Assembly (NCBI GenBank): GCA_900766135.1
Contig: CAAFUF010000038.1
Span: 34,105 to 98,104, forward strand
Direction of reading: 5' to 3'
Origin: Paenibacillaceae bacterium
GTDB lineage: Bacteria; Bacillota; Bacilli; Paenibacillales; Paenibacillaceae
Length of the DNA stretch: 64,000 nt
In this document: positions 16,724 to 26,394 of the stretch, piece by piece
How positions within the stretch are numbered: the stretch's first letter is position 1
Layout of the letters: every line of letters begins with the position of its first letter
The notes under the pieces: generated by a model
Database searches by the model: none
The model's input: the letters and a program-made list of their open reading frames with translations, nothing else
Told to the model about the DNA's origin: nothing
Made by a program: the position numbers and the translations under genes

Positions 16724-19033
16724 TCAGCCTCTGCGAGTCTGCCGATATTGGCCGGGGGTGGTGCCCACGATCTTTTTGAAGGCGCGGATAAAGCTGGAGG
16801 GATTGGTGAAGCCGCACCGGGCGGCGATCGTTTCCAAGGTCTCTTCACTTTCCCGCAATAACTTCGCGGCATGTTGAATTCGCAATCGGTCGAGCGTTTC
16901 CTTGAAGTTCTGGCCGATCGTTTTCTTGAAATGATGGCTTAAGTTAGACGCCGACATGCCAAAATGGTCGGCCATCGATTGCAGCGAGCAGTTCGGATCC
17001 AAGCTCATCTCCTCCAACGCCGCGAGCAATTCTTCCCGCGAGGCCGGGCGGCCCGTAGACTGGGGTACCGCCTCGCGGATCATCTCGCACAGCTTGGCCC
17101 CGCTCTCCCGCAGGATGCCGGCCATTTGCTCCAACGTATAGCGAGGGCGGAACGCGGCGTCGGTCAGGCGCAGAAGGCTTTGGTCGTCCTGGCGGAAGCG
17201 CTGCAGCCCGCCAAAAATAGCGTTGGCCGTGTTCAGGTACATGCTGCGCAGCATATGCGGCGGCAGCCCGTCGCGGCCCAGGTACCCGGCGATCCGCTCG
17301 ATGTGGGATTCCACCTGGGCGGCTTCATTTTTTAGGATGGACAGCTCCAGGGACTGCAGCAATTCGGCAAAATAGGACACCGTCCCGGACGGCGGCGCCT
17401 CGAGCTCACCGAAGCCGAGAATGGCACCCTCGCCGTGAAGCCTCAGTTGCTCCGCCGTCCGAAGCGCCTGTAGATAAGACACATGCACGGCTTGGGGGTT
17501 CCTGCCTTCTCCCGGGCGGCCGATGCCGATGATGACCCGGCCTCCTCCTCCGATGCCGTCGCTTTCGACCGCCTGCCGCTGAAGTTCCTCCTGCAGTCTC
17601 GCCAAATGTGCTTTAAGCGAAAATTTCTTGTCATGGGCGCAGACCAGTACGATTTCGTGATGATAGACACTTTTGAAAAAATATCCCTTCCCGCCTTCGG
17701 CAAACCGTTCTTCTTCGCTTCGGCAAGCGTCCCAAACCCGTTCCGCCGCTTCCGCCCCGGCATCGTAGGAGATCACGGCCACCGTAAGGAACGGCCCGTC
17801 CAGGCTGATCCCAAACTTCGCCGCCTCCTTCACGAAGGGCTCCCAAGCGAGGAAATGTCCGTTCACCAGTTCGAGCAGCAGGTTGTCCCGCATCAAGGGA
17901 AGCGTCCCCTTCACCTCCTCGTCCAGCCGGCTGTTGACAGCGGACAAGCCGCTAAGCGTATAACGGAGCGTCTCAAGCTCGTTCATCGGCTTCTGCTCCT
18001 GCGGCTCGAACAAGCCCGCCGCAAACGCCACCAGCCGTTTGATGGGGTGGTAATTGTTGCGGATCGAGATGTAAATCACTATCACTTCCAGTAGCAGAAT
18101 GAGGCCGACAAGCAGCCCTGTCTTCCGTTGAATCGCATGCAAATCCTGCAGCGATTCCGTTAGCGGAAGCAAGCTGACGTATTTCCATCCGTTCTTGTCC
18201 GAGACCGCATAGGAGACAAGATAAGTTGCGCCGTTGATTTGGTGGATGCCGGAGACCGGATCGCCGCTGCTCTCCTGCCCCATTTGCTTCACCAAACGCG
18301 GCAGGTCGTCCGAGCTCCGGTACAGCGATCCGTTCGAAGCCACCAGCGGTTGGCCCTGCCCGTCGAGGATAAAGAAGTCCCCGGGATACGTCTCGGACAC
18401 CGACCGCATCATGCGGAGGATCGTGTCCTCCCGGACCAGGATCATCACCACGCCGGGAGAATGGGACCCGCCGACCGGAAGCGGCTGCAGAAAGGTCAGC
18501 ATCCGCACCCGGTTGTTGCCGGGAATGACGATCTCCTCCACCGGGCGCACGAGCGTTTTATCCAACCCGTTCAACGTCTCCTTCATATTCGCGGGATGCC
18601 AGTTTTCGTAGTAAAACCCGATCCCGGGTGTCGCCATGTCCTCCAGGCTGTATGCGCTTCCAGTTTTGGAGAACAACATGCCGATATTCCTCACATACAG
18701 CAGTGTGTTGTAGATGAAGGCGTCGGTCGCATTGTATTTTTTCATCTCGCCCGCAATCAACAGCCGTTGGTAATCGCTCTCCTCCGCCTGGTACAGCCGG
18801 AGCTCCCGGTTCTGCACCAGCTCGAACGGCAGGTTGTACACATATCGCGTGAACGTATCCATGGACGTCATGAACTGCTCCGTGATATGGGCGTTCCAAT
18901 CCATTTCCTTCGCCTTCACCGCTGCCGCCGACTGCGGATAATAATAGAACAAAATGATCAGCACCGGAAACAGCAGCACGAGCAAATAGGAAATCAACAG
19001 CTTGGTCAGTAAATTGAGCTTGTGTCTCCCCAT
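16724..19033 (-). CDS. Membrane-bound AraC-family regulator (YtdP/YesS-like)
   Basis: The protein has 769 residues. The first helix is at about 13-33 (LLISYLLVLLFPVLIILFYY), an extracytoplasmic sensor of the dCache type spans about 35-295, and the second helix is at about 297-320. A cytoplasmic linker leads to a C-terminal AraC DNA-binding pair of helix-turn-helix motifs (SMADHFGMSASNLSHHFKKT, then CGFTNPSSFIRAFKKIVG). Such one-protein sensor-regulators control adjacent sugar importers, here the LplB/LplC/lipoprotein operon about 590 bp downstream. The ATG has GGAAGGTGA upstream. Confidence 0.92.
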   Translation of the reverse strand: MGRHKLNLLTKLLISYLLVLLFPVLIILFYYYPQSAAAVKAKEMDWNAHITEQFMTSMDTFTRYVYNLPFELVQNRELRLYQAEESDYQRLLIAGEMKKYNATDAFIYNTLLYVRNIGMLFSKTGSAYSLEDMATPGIGFYYENWHPANMKETLNGLDKTLVRPVEEIVIPGNNRVRMLTFLQPLPVGGSHSPGVVMILVREDTILRMMRSVSETYPGDFFILDGQGQPLVASNGSLYRSSDDLPRLVKQMGQESSGDPVSGIHQINGATYLVSYAVSDKNGWKYVSLLPLTESLQDLHAIQRKTGLLVGLILLLEVIVIYISIRNNYHPIKRLVAFAAGLFEPQEQKPMNELETLRYTLSGLSAVNSRLDEEVKGTLPLMRDNLLLELVNGHFLAWEPFVKEAAKFGISLDGPFLTVAVISYDAGAEAAERVWDACRSEEERFAEGGKGYFFKSVYHHEIVLVCAHDKKFSLKAHLARLQEELQRQAVESDGIGGGGRVIIGIGRPGEGRNPQAVHVSYLQALRTAEQLRLHGEGAILGFGELEAPPSGTVSYFAELLQSLELSILKNEAAQVESHIERIAGYLGRDGLPPHMLRSMYLNTANAIFGGLQRFRQDDQSLLRLTDAAFRPRYTLEQMAGILRESGAKLCEMIREAVPQSTGRPASREELLAALEEMSLDPNCSLQSMADHFGMSASNLSHHFKKTIGQNFKETLDRLRIQHAAKLLRESEETLETIAARCGFTNPSSFIRAFKKIVGTTPGQYRQTRRG

Positions 19034-19400
19034 GCCGGGTCACCTTCCTTTCCGTCCTTGTCCACATTAAAGTTACTTTAAGAATACGGGATCGGTGCCG
19101 AAATGAGAACGTCCTTTGTGCTCGTTTTGGGCTCTACAGTTCTACGTACAGGGATTGAGAGAGAACTAGAAGATAGATTTGCAGAGTCAAAAAAGGAGAA
19201 AAATAAGACCGGCACGAGGCAGTTCCGTGACAGAACCACAATGCCAGTCTTAAGTGGATTATGCTAGAACGCAGGTTCATCTCGACAGCTGTAATCACTT
19301 TTTTGAATTGAAATGCTCCTTGTCAATGCGCAATTGCTGCTTATAAACATGCACAAACTTAGGTTGGCGGCAAACCCTCGTTCACTTTGGTGTGCCCGCT
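19034..19400. other. Intergenic gap without recognised gene
   Basis: An imperfect inverted repeat (AAGACCGGCA at 19206 against TGCCAGTCTT near 19243) may be a weak terminator or regulatory hairpin. Otherwise I see nothing coding. Confidence 0.4.
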
Positions 19401-20384
19401 TTACTCAACCACGCTAACCAGCACCGCATCAGCCACTTGCCGATCATCGCGGGACAACCAGACTTTCACCGGGGGGGCCATTTCCCTCCTTTCCAACAAG
19501 GCGACGACCTCGGAGCTGGTTGCCTCTTGATAGTTGCTGATCACGGTATGTTTATGGGAACGGATATGGGTGATGAAGAATTTCGTTGCGTCCGTGATCG
19601 GGATCCGGACCTCCTTCCCCTCCGCTTCTGTCGGCTCCGACGTTTGTCTATGCATCGGATTCACATGCACCGTCAATTCTTGCGTCCCCACGGCGGTCAA
19701 ATTCCCAAACAGATCGGCCCGGACTTCGTCCCATCCCGCCATCACCTCTTTGTTCTCGTCGACAAATCCAACCCTTGCCTTGGAGAAAGGCAAAAGGCTG
19801 TCATAGCCCAGCATCTTGGCGGAAGCGCCCCCGGCCAGGCCAACCAGCAAGAAGAGGACGATCAAAACCGTCAGGAGGCGATTGGTAGAGGACGTTTTTT
19901 TTCGAAACCAACGATAGATCCCGATCCCGATAACCCCGCCCAAGGTATTTAAAAGAATATCATCGATATCGCTGCTGCCCAAGGCCAGGACATATTGAAT
20001 GATTTCAAGCAGAAGCGAAGCGATCAGCAGCCAAAGCGATTGCATGCGAACAGACCTTCCGTTCCCGATCTGGGCCGCCAAGACCCCCAAGGGCACAAAA
20101 ATCGCGATGTTCCCTCCTATATTGATGAATGCCCTTCCCATCCCAATGTCCTGGCTCGTAAAAAACTCCGCGATCGTATAGAAAGGAATCCAATTGATGC
20201 TTCTTATCGACCGAACTCCGGCATGGTAGAAGATCGCCGAAAATGGAACCGTCTTAAACAAAATCACCTGAAGCGTAAATACTCCATATGCGAAAAATAG
20301 CAAATAAAAAAGAGTCAGCAGCCAGCGGCTGGCCCTGGCTTGGCTGGAATTGAAGCTCCTTCTCCGATCGAATGGGGAATCCAT
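19401..20384 (-). CDS. VanZ-family membrane protein with C-terminal extracytoplasmic domain
   Basis: The protein has 327 residues. The first half is a VanZ-like membrane domain of about five helices: NWIPFYTIAEFF; NIGGNIAIFVPLGVLAAQI; SSDIDDILLNTLGGVIGIGI, with the usual acidic D-D in the last. After a final helix (LLTVLIVLFLLVGLAGG) comes an unassigned domain of about 120 residues. VanZ proteins are linked to teicoplanin resistance in enterococci, but most chromosomal members have no proven role. The ATG with GAAAGGTG upstream is preferred to an earlier in-frame codon. Confidence 0.85.
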   Translation of the reverse strand: MDSPFDRRRSFNSSQARASRWLLTLFYLLFFAYGVFTLQVILFKTVPFSAIFYHAGVRSIRSINWIPFYTIAEFFTSQDIGMGRAFINIGGNIAIFVPLGVLAAQIGNGRSVRMQSLWLLIASLLLEIIQYVLALGSSDIDDILLNTLGGVIGIGIYRWFRKKTSSTNRLLTVLIVLFLLVGLAGGASAKMLGYDSLLPFSKARVGFVDENKEVMAGWDEVRADLFGNLTAVGTQELTVHVNPMHRQTSEPTEAEGKEVRIPITDATKFFITHIRSHKHTVISNYQEATSSEVVALLERREMAPPVKVWLSRDDRQVADAVLVSVVE

Positions 20385-20506
20385 ACGGTGCACACCTTTC
20401 TTGGTTTTCCTGTATTGGGTCACCTCGCCTCTCACAAGGAGGTTCCGCTATATCGAATTACGTTTGGAAGGATCCATTAGTTAGCGTCTCTAAGGCTTCT
20501 TAGGCA

Positions 20507-20543
20507 AAAGAAAACAGCCGCCGGCACTTCAAGCCGGCAGCTG
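20507..20543 (-). terminator. Intrinsic terminator of SRPBCC gene
   Basis: Read on the minus strand: CAGCTGCCGGC, loop TTGAAGT, GCCGGCGGCTG, then TTTTCTTTT. It lies 15 nt after the stop. Confidence 0.85.
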
Positions 20544-20557
20544 CTCTTGCTTCTTGC

Positions 20558-21073
20558 TTATTTCAATTCGTTCAAGCGCTCTTCGAGGCGATCCCACGTT
20601 TCCGTAATGCCTTGCAGCATGCCCATATCCATAACGGTTTTGAGGGAGTCCGAGGAGACATATTCCCCGCGGCTGACCAGCTTCGTTTTGCCGTCCATAT
20701 CGATGAATTCCATCGTGACCAAGGTTGCCGGCAGTGAATCGTCCACCTTCCCCTCAGCATCCGAGAAGTAATCCGTGTAGACGATATTATCCGGTTCGTC
20801 AATTTCCTTGTACACGGCTTTGCCCCAAGATTCCATTCCGTAAAAATCGCCCTGCTTCTGATCCATGCACTTCATGCAGTAATGCCAAACGCCACCTGGC
20901 CGGAAATCAACGTTGCACACCGTAACCTCCCAGCCTCTTGGGCCCCACCAGCGCTTCAGATGCTCCGCCTCCTTAAACATCGAGAACACCAACTCTTTCG
21001 GCGCGTTAAACACCCGTTCCAGGACTAGTATCGTTTCATTTTCTACACGGTGAACCATCGTTTGATTGGACAT
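20558..21073 (-). CDS. SRPBCC/AHSA1-family protein
   Basis: The protein has 171 residues of the activator-of-Hsp90 ATPase homologue/START-like fold, recognisable from ERVFNAPKELVFSMFKEAEH, LKRWWGPRGWEVTVCNVDF and PGGVWHYCMKC. These small hydrophobic-cavity proteins often sit next to ArsR-type regulators and may bind lipophilic ligands. Here the gene is divergent from arsB, with a repeat-rich intergenic region that could hold an operator. The ATG is chosen because GAGGAGG lies 8 nt upstream. Confidence 0.85.
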   Translation of the reverse strand: MSNQTMVHRVENETILVLERVFNAPKELVFSMFKEAEHLKRWWGPRGWEVTVCNVDFRPGGVWHYCMKCMDQKQGDFYGMESWGKAVYKEIDEPDNIVYTDYFSDAEGKVDDSLPATLVTMEFIDMDGKTKLVSRGEYVSSDSLKTVMDMGMLQGITETWDRLEERLNELK

Positions 21074-21132
21074 CGGCAAATCCTCCTCATGGGGATTAGA
21101 GATTTAGGTTTATATGAGAATAATATACACTA

Positions 21133-21160
21133 TAAGGAATATTCCTGTAAAGGAATATTT
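21133..21160. promoter_or_regulatory. Repeat-containing operator candidate between SRPBCC gene and arsB
   Basis: AAGGAATATT occurs twice 16 bp apart (about 21134 and 21150), and the first copy forms the palindrome AGGAATATTCCT. The position between divergent genes suits a regulator site, but no ArsR gene is in the window. Confidence 0.35.
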
Positions 21161-21260
21161 AAAGTCTATGTACAAAAAAAGAAAGCGGTGAGACAATGAT
21201 TAACGGCTTGCATACAGAGCTCGGAAAGATAGAGAGCGTTTGGGGGAAGAAGAGAAACCG

Positions 21261-22559
21261 ATGGAATTTGACATCTTGGCGGCATCGCTGATTTTTGTGA
21301 TTACTTTAACCTTTGTCATTTGGCAGCCGAAGGGGCTGAATATCGGATGGTCCGCCTGCGGCGGCGCGGTGCTGGCCCTGTTGGCCGGCGTCGTCGGGTT
21401 CGGCGACGTGGGGGAAGTCGTGCAGATCACGTGGAACGCTACCTTAACGTTTATCGCGATCATCATCATTTCGCTGATCTTGGACGAGATCGGCTTGTTC
21501 GAATGGGCAGCGCTGCATATGGCCCGAGCCGCTCAGGGCAGCGGCATCCGCATGTTCGTTTACGTCAGCTTGTTGGGGGCGGTCGTTTCGGCCTTTTTTG
21601 CCAATGATGGGGCGGCCTTAATCCTCACGCCGATCGTGCTCGCGATGGTCCGCCATTTGAATTTTGAGGAGAAAATGATCTTCCCGTTCATCATGGCGAG
21701 CGGGTTTATCGCGGACACCACCTCGTTGCCGCTCGTCGTCAGCAACCTGGTAAACATCGTATCGGCGGATTATTTCGGGATTGGCTTTGCCCAGTACGCC
21801 GCCCGGATGATCCTTCCGAATCTGTTCTCGCTGGCGGCGACGATTGCCGTGCTGCTGCTTTATTTTCGCAAAAGCATCCCTCGCGCCTATGACCCGTCCA
21901 AGCTCAAAACACCGGCCGAGGCCATCAAGGACCAGCGCCTGTTCCGCCTGTCCTGGGGGGTGATGGGGATCCTGCTGATCGGATACCTGGTGAGCGAGTT
22001 TCTCCATCTGCCGGTGTCCTTGCTTGCCGACGCGGTGGCTCTGGTCTTCTGGGCGATCGCCCGCCGAAGCCAATCGGTCGACACGAAAGCCGTCATGAAA
22101 GGCGCGCCGTGGAACATCGTCGTCTTCTCGATCGGGATGTACGTCGTCGTATACGGCCTCGGCAATGCCGGGTTGACCGATGTCTTGGCCGACCTCATCC
22201 AAGCAGCGGCGAACCAGGGCGTATTCGTGTCCACAATGGCCATGGGCTATATCTCGGCGTTCCTGTCGTCGATCATGAACAACCTGCCGGCCGTCATGAC
22301 CGGCGTACTCGGCATCGCCGAAACCGCCACCTCCGGCACGGTCCGCGAATCGCTGATCTACGCCAATGTCATCGGCGCCGACCTCGGCCCGAAGATTACG
22401 CCGATCGGCTCGCTCGCCACCCTCGTCTGGCTCCACGTCCTCGCCAAGAAGGGCGTCCGAATCTCCTGGGGCACGTATTTCAAGGTGGGCATCGTGCTCA
22501 CGATTCCGATTTTGTTCGCAACGTTGTTGGGGTTGTGGGTGGTTTTGAGGGTGTTCTAA
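21261..22559 (+). CDS. arsB: ArsB-type arsenite/anion efflux transporter
   Basis: The protein has 432 residues with about eleven hydrophobic helices, the usual ArsB size. Family motifs include NDGAALILTPIVLAM, IADTTSLPLVVSNLVNI and IMNNLPAVMTGVLGI, plus NVIGADLGPKITPIGSLATL near the end. ArsB exports arsenite or antimonite using the membrane potential. The ATG giving MEFDILAAS is preferred because GGGGGAAGAAGAG lies upstream; an earlier TTG adds seven residues. No arsR, arsC or arsA is adjacent, so induction by arsenic is not shown by context. Confidence 0.9.
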   Translation: MEFDILAASLIFVITLTFVIWQPKGLNIGWSACGGAVLALLAGVVGFGDVGEVVQITWNATLTFIAIIIISLILDEIGLFEWAALHMARAAQGSGIRMFVYVSLLGAVVSAFFANDGAALILTPIVLAMVRHLNFEEKMIFPFIMASGFIADTTSLPLVVSNLVNIVSADYFGIGFAQYAARMILPNLFSLAATIAVLLLYFRKSIPRAYDPSKLKTPAEAIKDQRLFRLSWGVMGILLIGYLVSEFLHLPVSLLADAVALVFWAIARRSQSVDTKAVMKGAPWNIVVFSIGMYVVVYGLGNAGLTDVLADLIQAAANQGVFVSTMAMGYISAFLSSIMNNLPAVMTGVLGIAETATSGTVRESLIYANVIGADLGPKITPIGSLATLVWLHVLAKKGVRISWGTYFKVGIVLTIPILFATLLGLWVVLRVF

Positions 22560-22583
22560 GGAGGGGCGAACTCGCCCCTCCTC
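22560..22583. terminator. Bidirectional terminator between arsB and lipoprotein gene
   Basis: The perfect inverted repeat GGAGGGGCGA / TCGCCCCTCC around a two-base loop lies directly between two convergent genes. It lacks long T-runs, so efficiency is uncertain. Confidence 0.6.
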
Positions 22584-23267
22584 TCATTCCACGAATATGA
22601 ATTGACTCCCTTGGTACCTCCATTTTGAAAGCTGATGATGGCTTGATTGTAATTCGAATAGATTGGTCTTCGGGTCGTACATCACCACTTGAGCTTCCAG
22701 GAGTTCGTTCAAATCACACGCCATGATCTGCTCGTTATGAAGCTTATAGACTGTTGTTATCGCTGCAGTACCCACGGTGGATACAATCTCTTTAGTCCCA
22801 TCCTGATCTACATCCGCTTCGACAGTATGGGCCTCGATGTGTAGGTTCAATGGATACTCGGGGTCAGGTAAAATATAATTCGTAACAGGGCTGTTCGCAC
22901 CTATTGCCCCTAAGATTTTTATATAGGTATTGCCCAGTACATCTACTTGTTCAACAGGAAAACGATCCATATCTCCGTACCCGATTTCCCCAATACCATA
23001 TCTCACCGAACCTATTGTAATGGCGGCCTCTAGCCTATTCCCATCTGCGTTTAGTCGATAGATTTCAATTTCCAAGTCACGTATTTTTTTCGTTTCAATG
23101 ACTTCTCCCATTTCTGAGGAATCTGCGATTTGGAGTTGTTTCGGCCCATCCATGGGATGATAAATAACCTCAACTGCATCCATGCCTGTGGTGACCCGTT
23201 CACCGGTTGAACCCTGACACCCCGTTAACACATATAGGATCATAAAAACCAAGACCATTCTTTGAAT
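22584..23267 (-). CDS. Putative lipoprotein, unknown function, possible ATT start
   Basis: The protein has 227 residues if translation begins at the ATT at 23267 (224 from the ATG at 23258). A hydrophobic signal leads to the lipobox YVLTGC, then a mature domain of mixed beta character with ADVDQDGTKEIVS, an FG-GAP/EF-hand-like calcium loop often seen in repeat proteins. GGAGG lies 8 nt before the ATT but 17 nt before the ATG, and the ATT start would add the arginine that the signal otherwise lacks. I recognise no specific family. It is convergent with arsB. Confidence 0.75.
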   Translation of the reverse strand: MQRMVLVFMILYVLTGCQGSTGERVTTGMDAVEVIYHPMDGPKQLQIADSSEMGEVIETKKIRDLEIEIYRLNADGNRLEAAITIGSVRYGIGEIGYGDMDRFPVEQVDVLGNTYIKILGAIGANSPVTNYILPDPEYPLNLHIEAHTVEADVDQDGTKEIVSTVGTAAITTVYKLHNEQIMACDLNELLEAQVVMYDPKTNLFELQSSHHQLSKWRYQGSQFIFVE

Positions 23268-23415
23268 CTAAAACACCTCCCCATTTCCTTTGATCATTGT
23301 CTCATTTGGAATGGGAAGGTAGGTAAACAGGAAGTTACAACGACTAGACATTATTTTAACCATTCTAGTGAGTTTGCTCAGCCAACGTTTGCCTAGGATT
23401 TATGTAGTCTCCGCC

Positions 23416-23685
23416 CTATTCCCCTAAAAGCACTTCGATCATCAGCCCCGCACCTAACCTAAACCCCTGCGTAAACGCCGCCGCCATCTCCATCCCCTGA
23501 ATTTGCTGCTGAAGGTCGATTAGCGCCTCCAAATCGGCGAACTCCTCGCCGGATAGCTTCTCCCTCCAGCCCATCATGGCTTCAGACAGTTCTCTGCTGA
23601 GTTGGCGGTATTTAGGGTCTTTGGGGACCACCTGCTCCTCGGGGAGAAGGTGGCCGTAGTAGAGGGATTGGAGAACGGATGACAT
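23416..23685 (-). CDS. Small DUF6809-like protein
   Basis: The protein has 89 residues: it begins MSSVLQSLYYGHLLPEEQVV, and continues KDPKYRQLSRELSEAM and a C-terminal helix AFTQGFRLGAGLMIEVL. This pattern (LYYG, PxE, later FxxGFRLGxxL) matches a widespread small firmicute family of unknown function. GGAGGC precedes the ATG. It is soluble and probably helical. It borders the trailer end of CRISPR array 1. Confidence 0.75.
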   Translation of the reverse strand: MSSVLQSLYYGHLLPEEQVVPKDPKYRQLSRELSEAMMGWREKLSGEEFADLEALIDLQQQIQGMEMAAAFTQGFRLGAGLMIEVLLGE

Positions 23686-23826
23686 GGGAAGGCCTCCTTT
23701 TTTTACTAAAAGAATAGCAAAATCAGAGGCAGTATGTGGTACGTATTTGCGTAATCACTTCTTCAATTTTTCGGCAGCCACACCCATTTCAATCTCATCG
23801 AAGCTTTTTCAATTCCTCCCCTTTAA

Positions 23827-26237
23827 ATCTCCATTAACGCACTCATATGGAGTGCAACTGGCGGCGTCGGCCTTGATTTGCTCCGCCAGATATTCATTTC
23901 AATTCACGCACTCACATGGAGTGCGACCGTTTGGACGCTTGCAGTGGATCGTCCTTTTACCAGCATTTCAATCCACACACTCACATGGAGTGCGACGCCA
24001 GCGTTAAACCTTGATCAGCCCGTAGACGAGATATTTCAATCCACGCACTCACATGGAGTGCGACGGTGCAGTTGGTTAAGACAACGGTTAACTTGCCGAA
24101 ATTTCAATCCACGCACTCACATGGAGTGCGACGGCAGCAGCTTCAGCATTTTGGATTCCGCAATACTATTTCAATCCACGCACTCACATGGAGTGCGACC
24201 GTCCTGCGAAGGAGGATCCCCACCCTGCAGCAAAGATTTCAATCCACGCACTCACATGGAGTGCGACACTTATAAATGCTTATAAAGAGATGTTAGAGGA
24301 ACAAGAATTTCAATCCACGCACTCACATGGGGTGCGACTTGCGTGCTCCCACGTTGGGTTACATCCGACATTGTCATTTCAATCCACGCACTCACATGGA
24401 GTGCGACTACACTTATGGACCATTTAACAATCCTACGTCATGGGATTTCAATCCACGCACTCACATGGAGTGCGACAATTTGAGCTGATGCGGATCCGCT
24501 GGGGCATCTTATTTCAATCCACGCACTCACATGGAGTGCGACGGCAAACTTCCGTCCAGTATTACTCTCTTCCACTTTATTTCAATCCACGCACTCACAT
24601 GGAGTGCGACGAAAAGATCCGACTCGGATTACCGAATTTTTGATATTTCAATCCACGCACTCACATGGAGTGCGACGCAGGAGGGTCAGGAGTCCGATCC
24701 ACCCACAGACGATTTCAATCCACGCACTCACATGGAGTGCGACAACTGCTTACCGTATATTGCGGTCAGCTGCCGAGATTTCAATCCACGCACTCACATG
24801 GAGTGCGACCACTAATTTCATACAATCTACCAAGCACATACGTTGATTTCAATCCACGCACTCACATGGAGTGCGACTATCCGCATGTTTCGTATCACAT
24901 TGTTAATTGTCCGCGCGATTTCAATCCACGCACTCACATGGAGTGCGACGCTCGGAGATATGACACTATGAAGCTGTTCAATCCATTTCAATCCACGCAC
25001 TCACATGGAGTGCGACCGATGGGGCTAATGTCGAAGATGTGAAATCGTGTGTTATTTCAATCCACGCACTCACATGGAGTGCGACATATTGTATGTCAAG
25101 CGTTAAACGTAAACAAAGTACTATTTCAATCCACGCACTCACATGGAGTGCGACGGTTAATTTTAAGACATTACCTATCACTTATCCTCCTATTTCAATC
25201 CACGCACTCACATGGAGTGCGACGTTCGTACTCTGATCGATCGTAGCTTATTGTTGGTATTTCAATCCACGCACTCACATGGAGTGCGACGATTTGATCG
25301 CCTTCGGCCTAGTGCATACTTTTTTCATTTCAATCCACGCACTCACATGGAGTGCGACTATGCATCCTGGTTGACCTCCCCACCTAATAGGGCATTTCAA
25401 TCCACGCACTCACATGGAGTGCGACATTATTATAAGGCTCACAATATCAAGAGCTTTCAGGTATTTCAATCCACGCACTCACATGGAGTGCGACACGCGA
25501 CCAATTCGACATGACTAAAAACACCATGCAGATTTCAATCCACGCACTCACATGGAGTGCGACAAAATGATCGCCGCGGTATCCCGCCTGCCATAGGAGA
25601 TTTCAATCCACGCACTCACATGGAGTGCGACGGCGTTAATGTCCATAGCTGTTTTTTGAATAGTATTTCAATCCACGCACTCACATGGAGTGCGACCCTA
25701 AATCAAATGTCTTAACCGTTGTACCTGATGAATTTCAATCCACGCACTCACATGGAGTGCGACTCGCGGCCCATGCGCTGATCATATTCCTGCAAGTCCT
25801 ATTTCAATCCACGCACTCACATGGAGTGCGACCGGTTCAGCATCTCTTTATTGGACACCGTCTAAATTTCAATCCACGCACTCACATGGAGTGCGACGCC
25901 TCGATCGTCATTTTCAGTCCGCCTTTGAAACTATTTCAATCCACGCACTCACATGGAGTGCGACGACAATGACACACTTAACAATCGTAGAGACAACCTT
26001 AATTTCAATCCACGCACTCACATGGAGTGCGACAAGTGCATGGATGCACCAGAAGGTGCTTATATGTGTATTTCAATCCACGCACTCACATGGAGTGCGA
26101 CAAGATAGTTCTGCCGCTCCACGTTCTCCGCGAAGATTTCAATCCACGCACTCACATGGAGTGCGACTCGGCCGCCTGTGCGGTAGGTTGAATATGTGCT
26201 ACTATATTTCAATCCACGCACTCACATGGAGTGCGAC
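23827..26237 (-). CRISPR. CRISPR array 1, type I-C, 36 repeats
   Basis: There are 36 copies of a 32-bp repeat with 35 spacers of about 33-40 bp. On the plus strand the repeat starts ATTTCAATCCACGCACTC and ends GGAGTGCGAC; in the functional orientation (minus strand) it ends GTGGATTGAAAT, the type I-C handle, so the array is read towards low coordinates. The first copy (23827) is degenerate, and copies at 23896, 23965 and 24307 have single changes. This marks the low-coordinate side as the old trailer end. On the high-coordinate side a 33-bp spacer-sized segment is followed by only six bases of a repeat, so the leader side is cut off. Confidence 0.98.
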
Positions 26238-26276
26238 GCGGGCATCCCGGAAGAATAAAAATCGAGAGGAATTTCA
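26238..26276 (-). other. Last spacer plus six-base repeat stub: broken leader end of array 1
   Basis: After the last full repeat come 33 bp (spacer length) and then ATTTCA, the first six bases of the repeat, before the sequence changes to unrelated AT-rich DNA. No leader like that of array 2 (GGTTCGCAC motifs) is present. Confidence 0.8.
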
Positions 26277-26300
26277 TGATTTAGATATTCCAATGCTCAT
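26274..26300 (-). pseudogene. Gene start cut off at the CRISPR junction (8 codons)
   Basis: AAGGAGGGATTTT is followed by ATG and eight codons (MSIGISKS). The reading frame then hits TGA, which is formed by the CRISPR repeat stub. A ribosome site this strong with only eight codons suggests the 5' end of a gene truncated by recombination with the array. Its upstream 40 bp are a near copy of the sequence before the 103-residue ORF. Confidence 0.55.
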
Positions 26301-26306
26301 AAAATC

Positions 26307-26350
26307 CCTCCTTCAATCATCACAGTTCGACATTAGGAAGCATTTTCCTT
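26307..26350. repeat. Direct repeat copy 1 (other copy 26703-26746)
   Basis: CCTCCTTC, then CATCACAGTTCGACATTAGG, matches CCTCCTTC, then CATCACAATTCGACATCAGG, at 26703-26746. Both copies are translation-start regions on the minus strand, so the repeat may be a conserved intergenic linker between small genes. Confidence 0.7.
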
Positions 26351-26352
26351 TT

Positions 26353-26394
26353 AAACATATTAATAAGCACCCGAAGGTGCTTATTAATATGTTT
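26353..26394 (-). terminator. 19-bp perfect hairpin at the end of the 103-residue ORF
   Basis: Arms of 19 bp (ending AAGCACC / GGTGCTT) enclose a CGAA loop. The stop codon of the ORF lies near the end of the 3' arm, on the plus strand. It is an unusually long, perfectly paired hairpin and can act in both directions. Confidence 0.65.
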
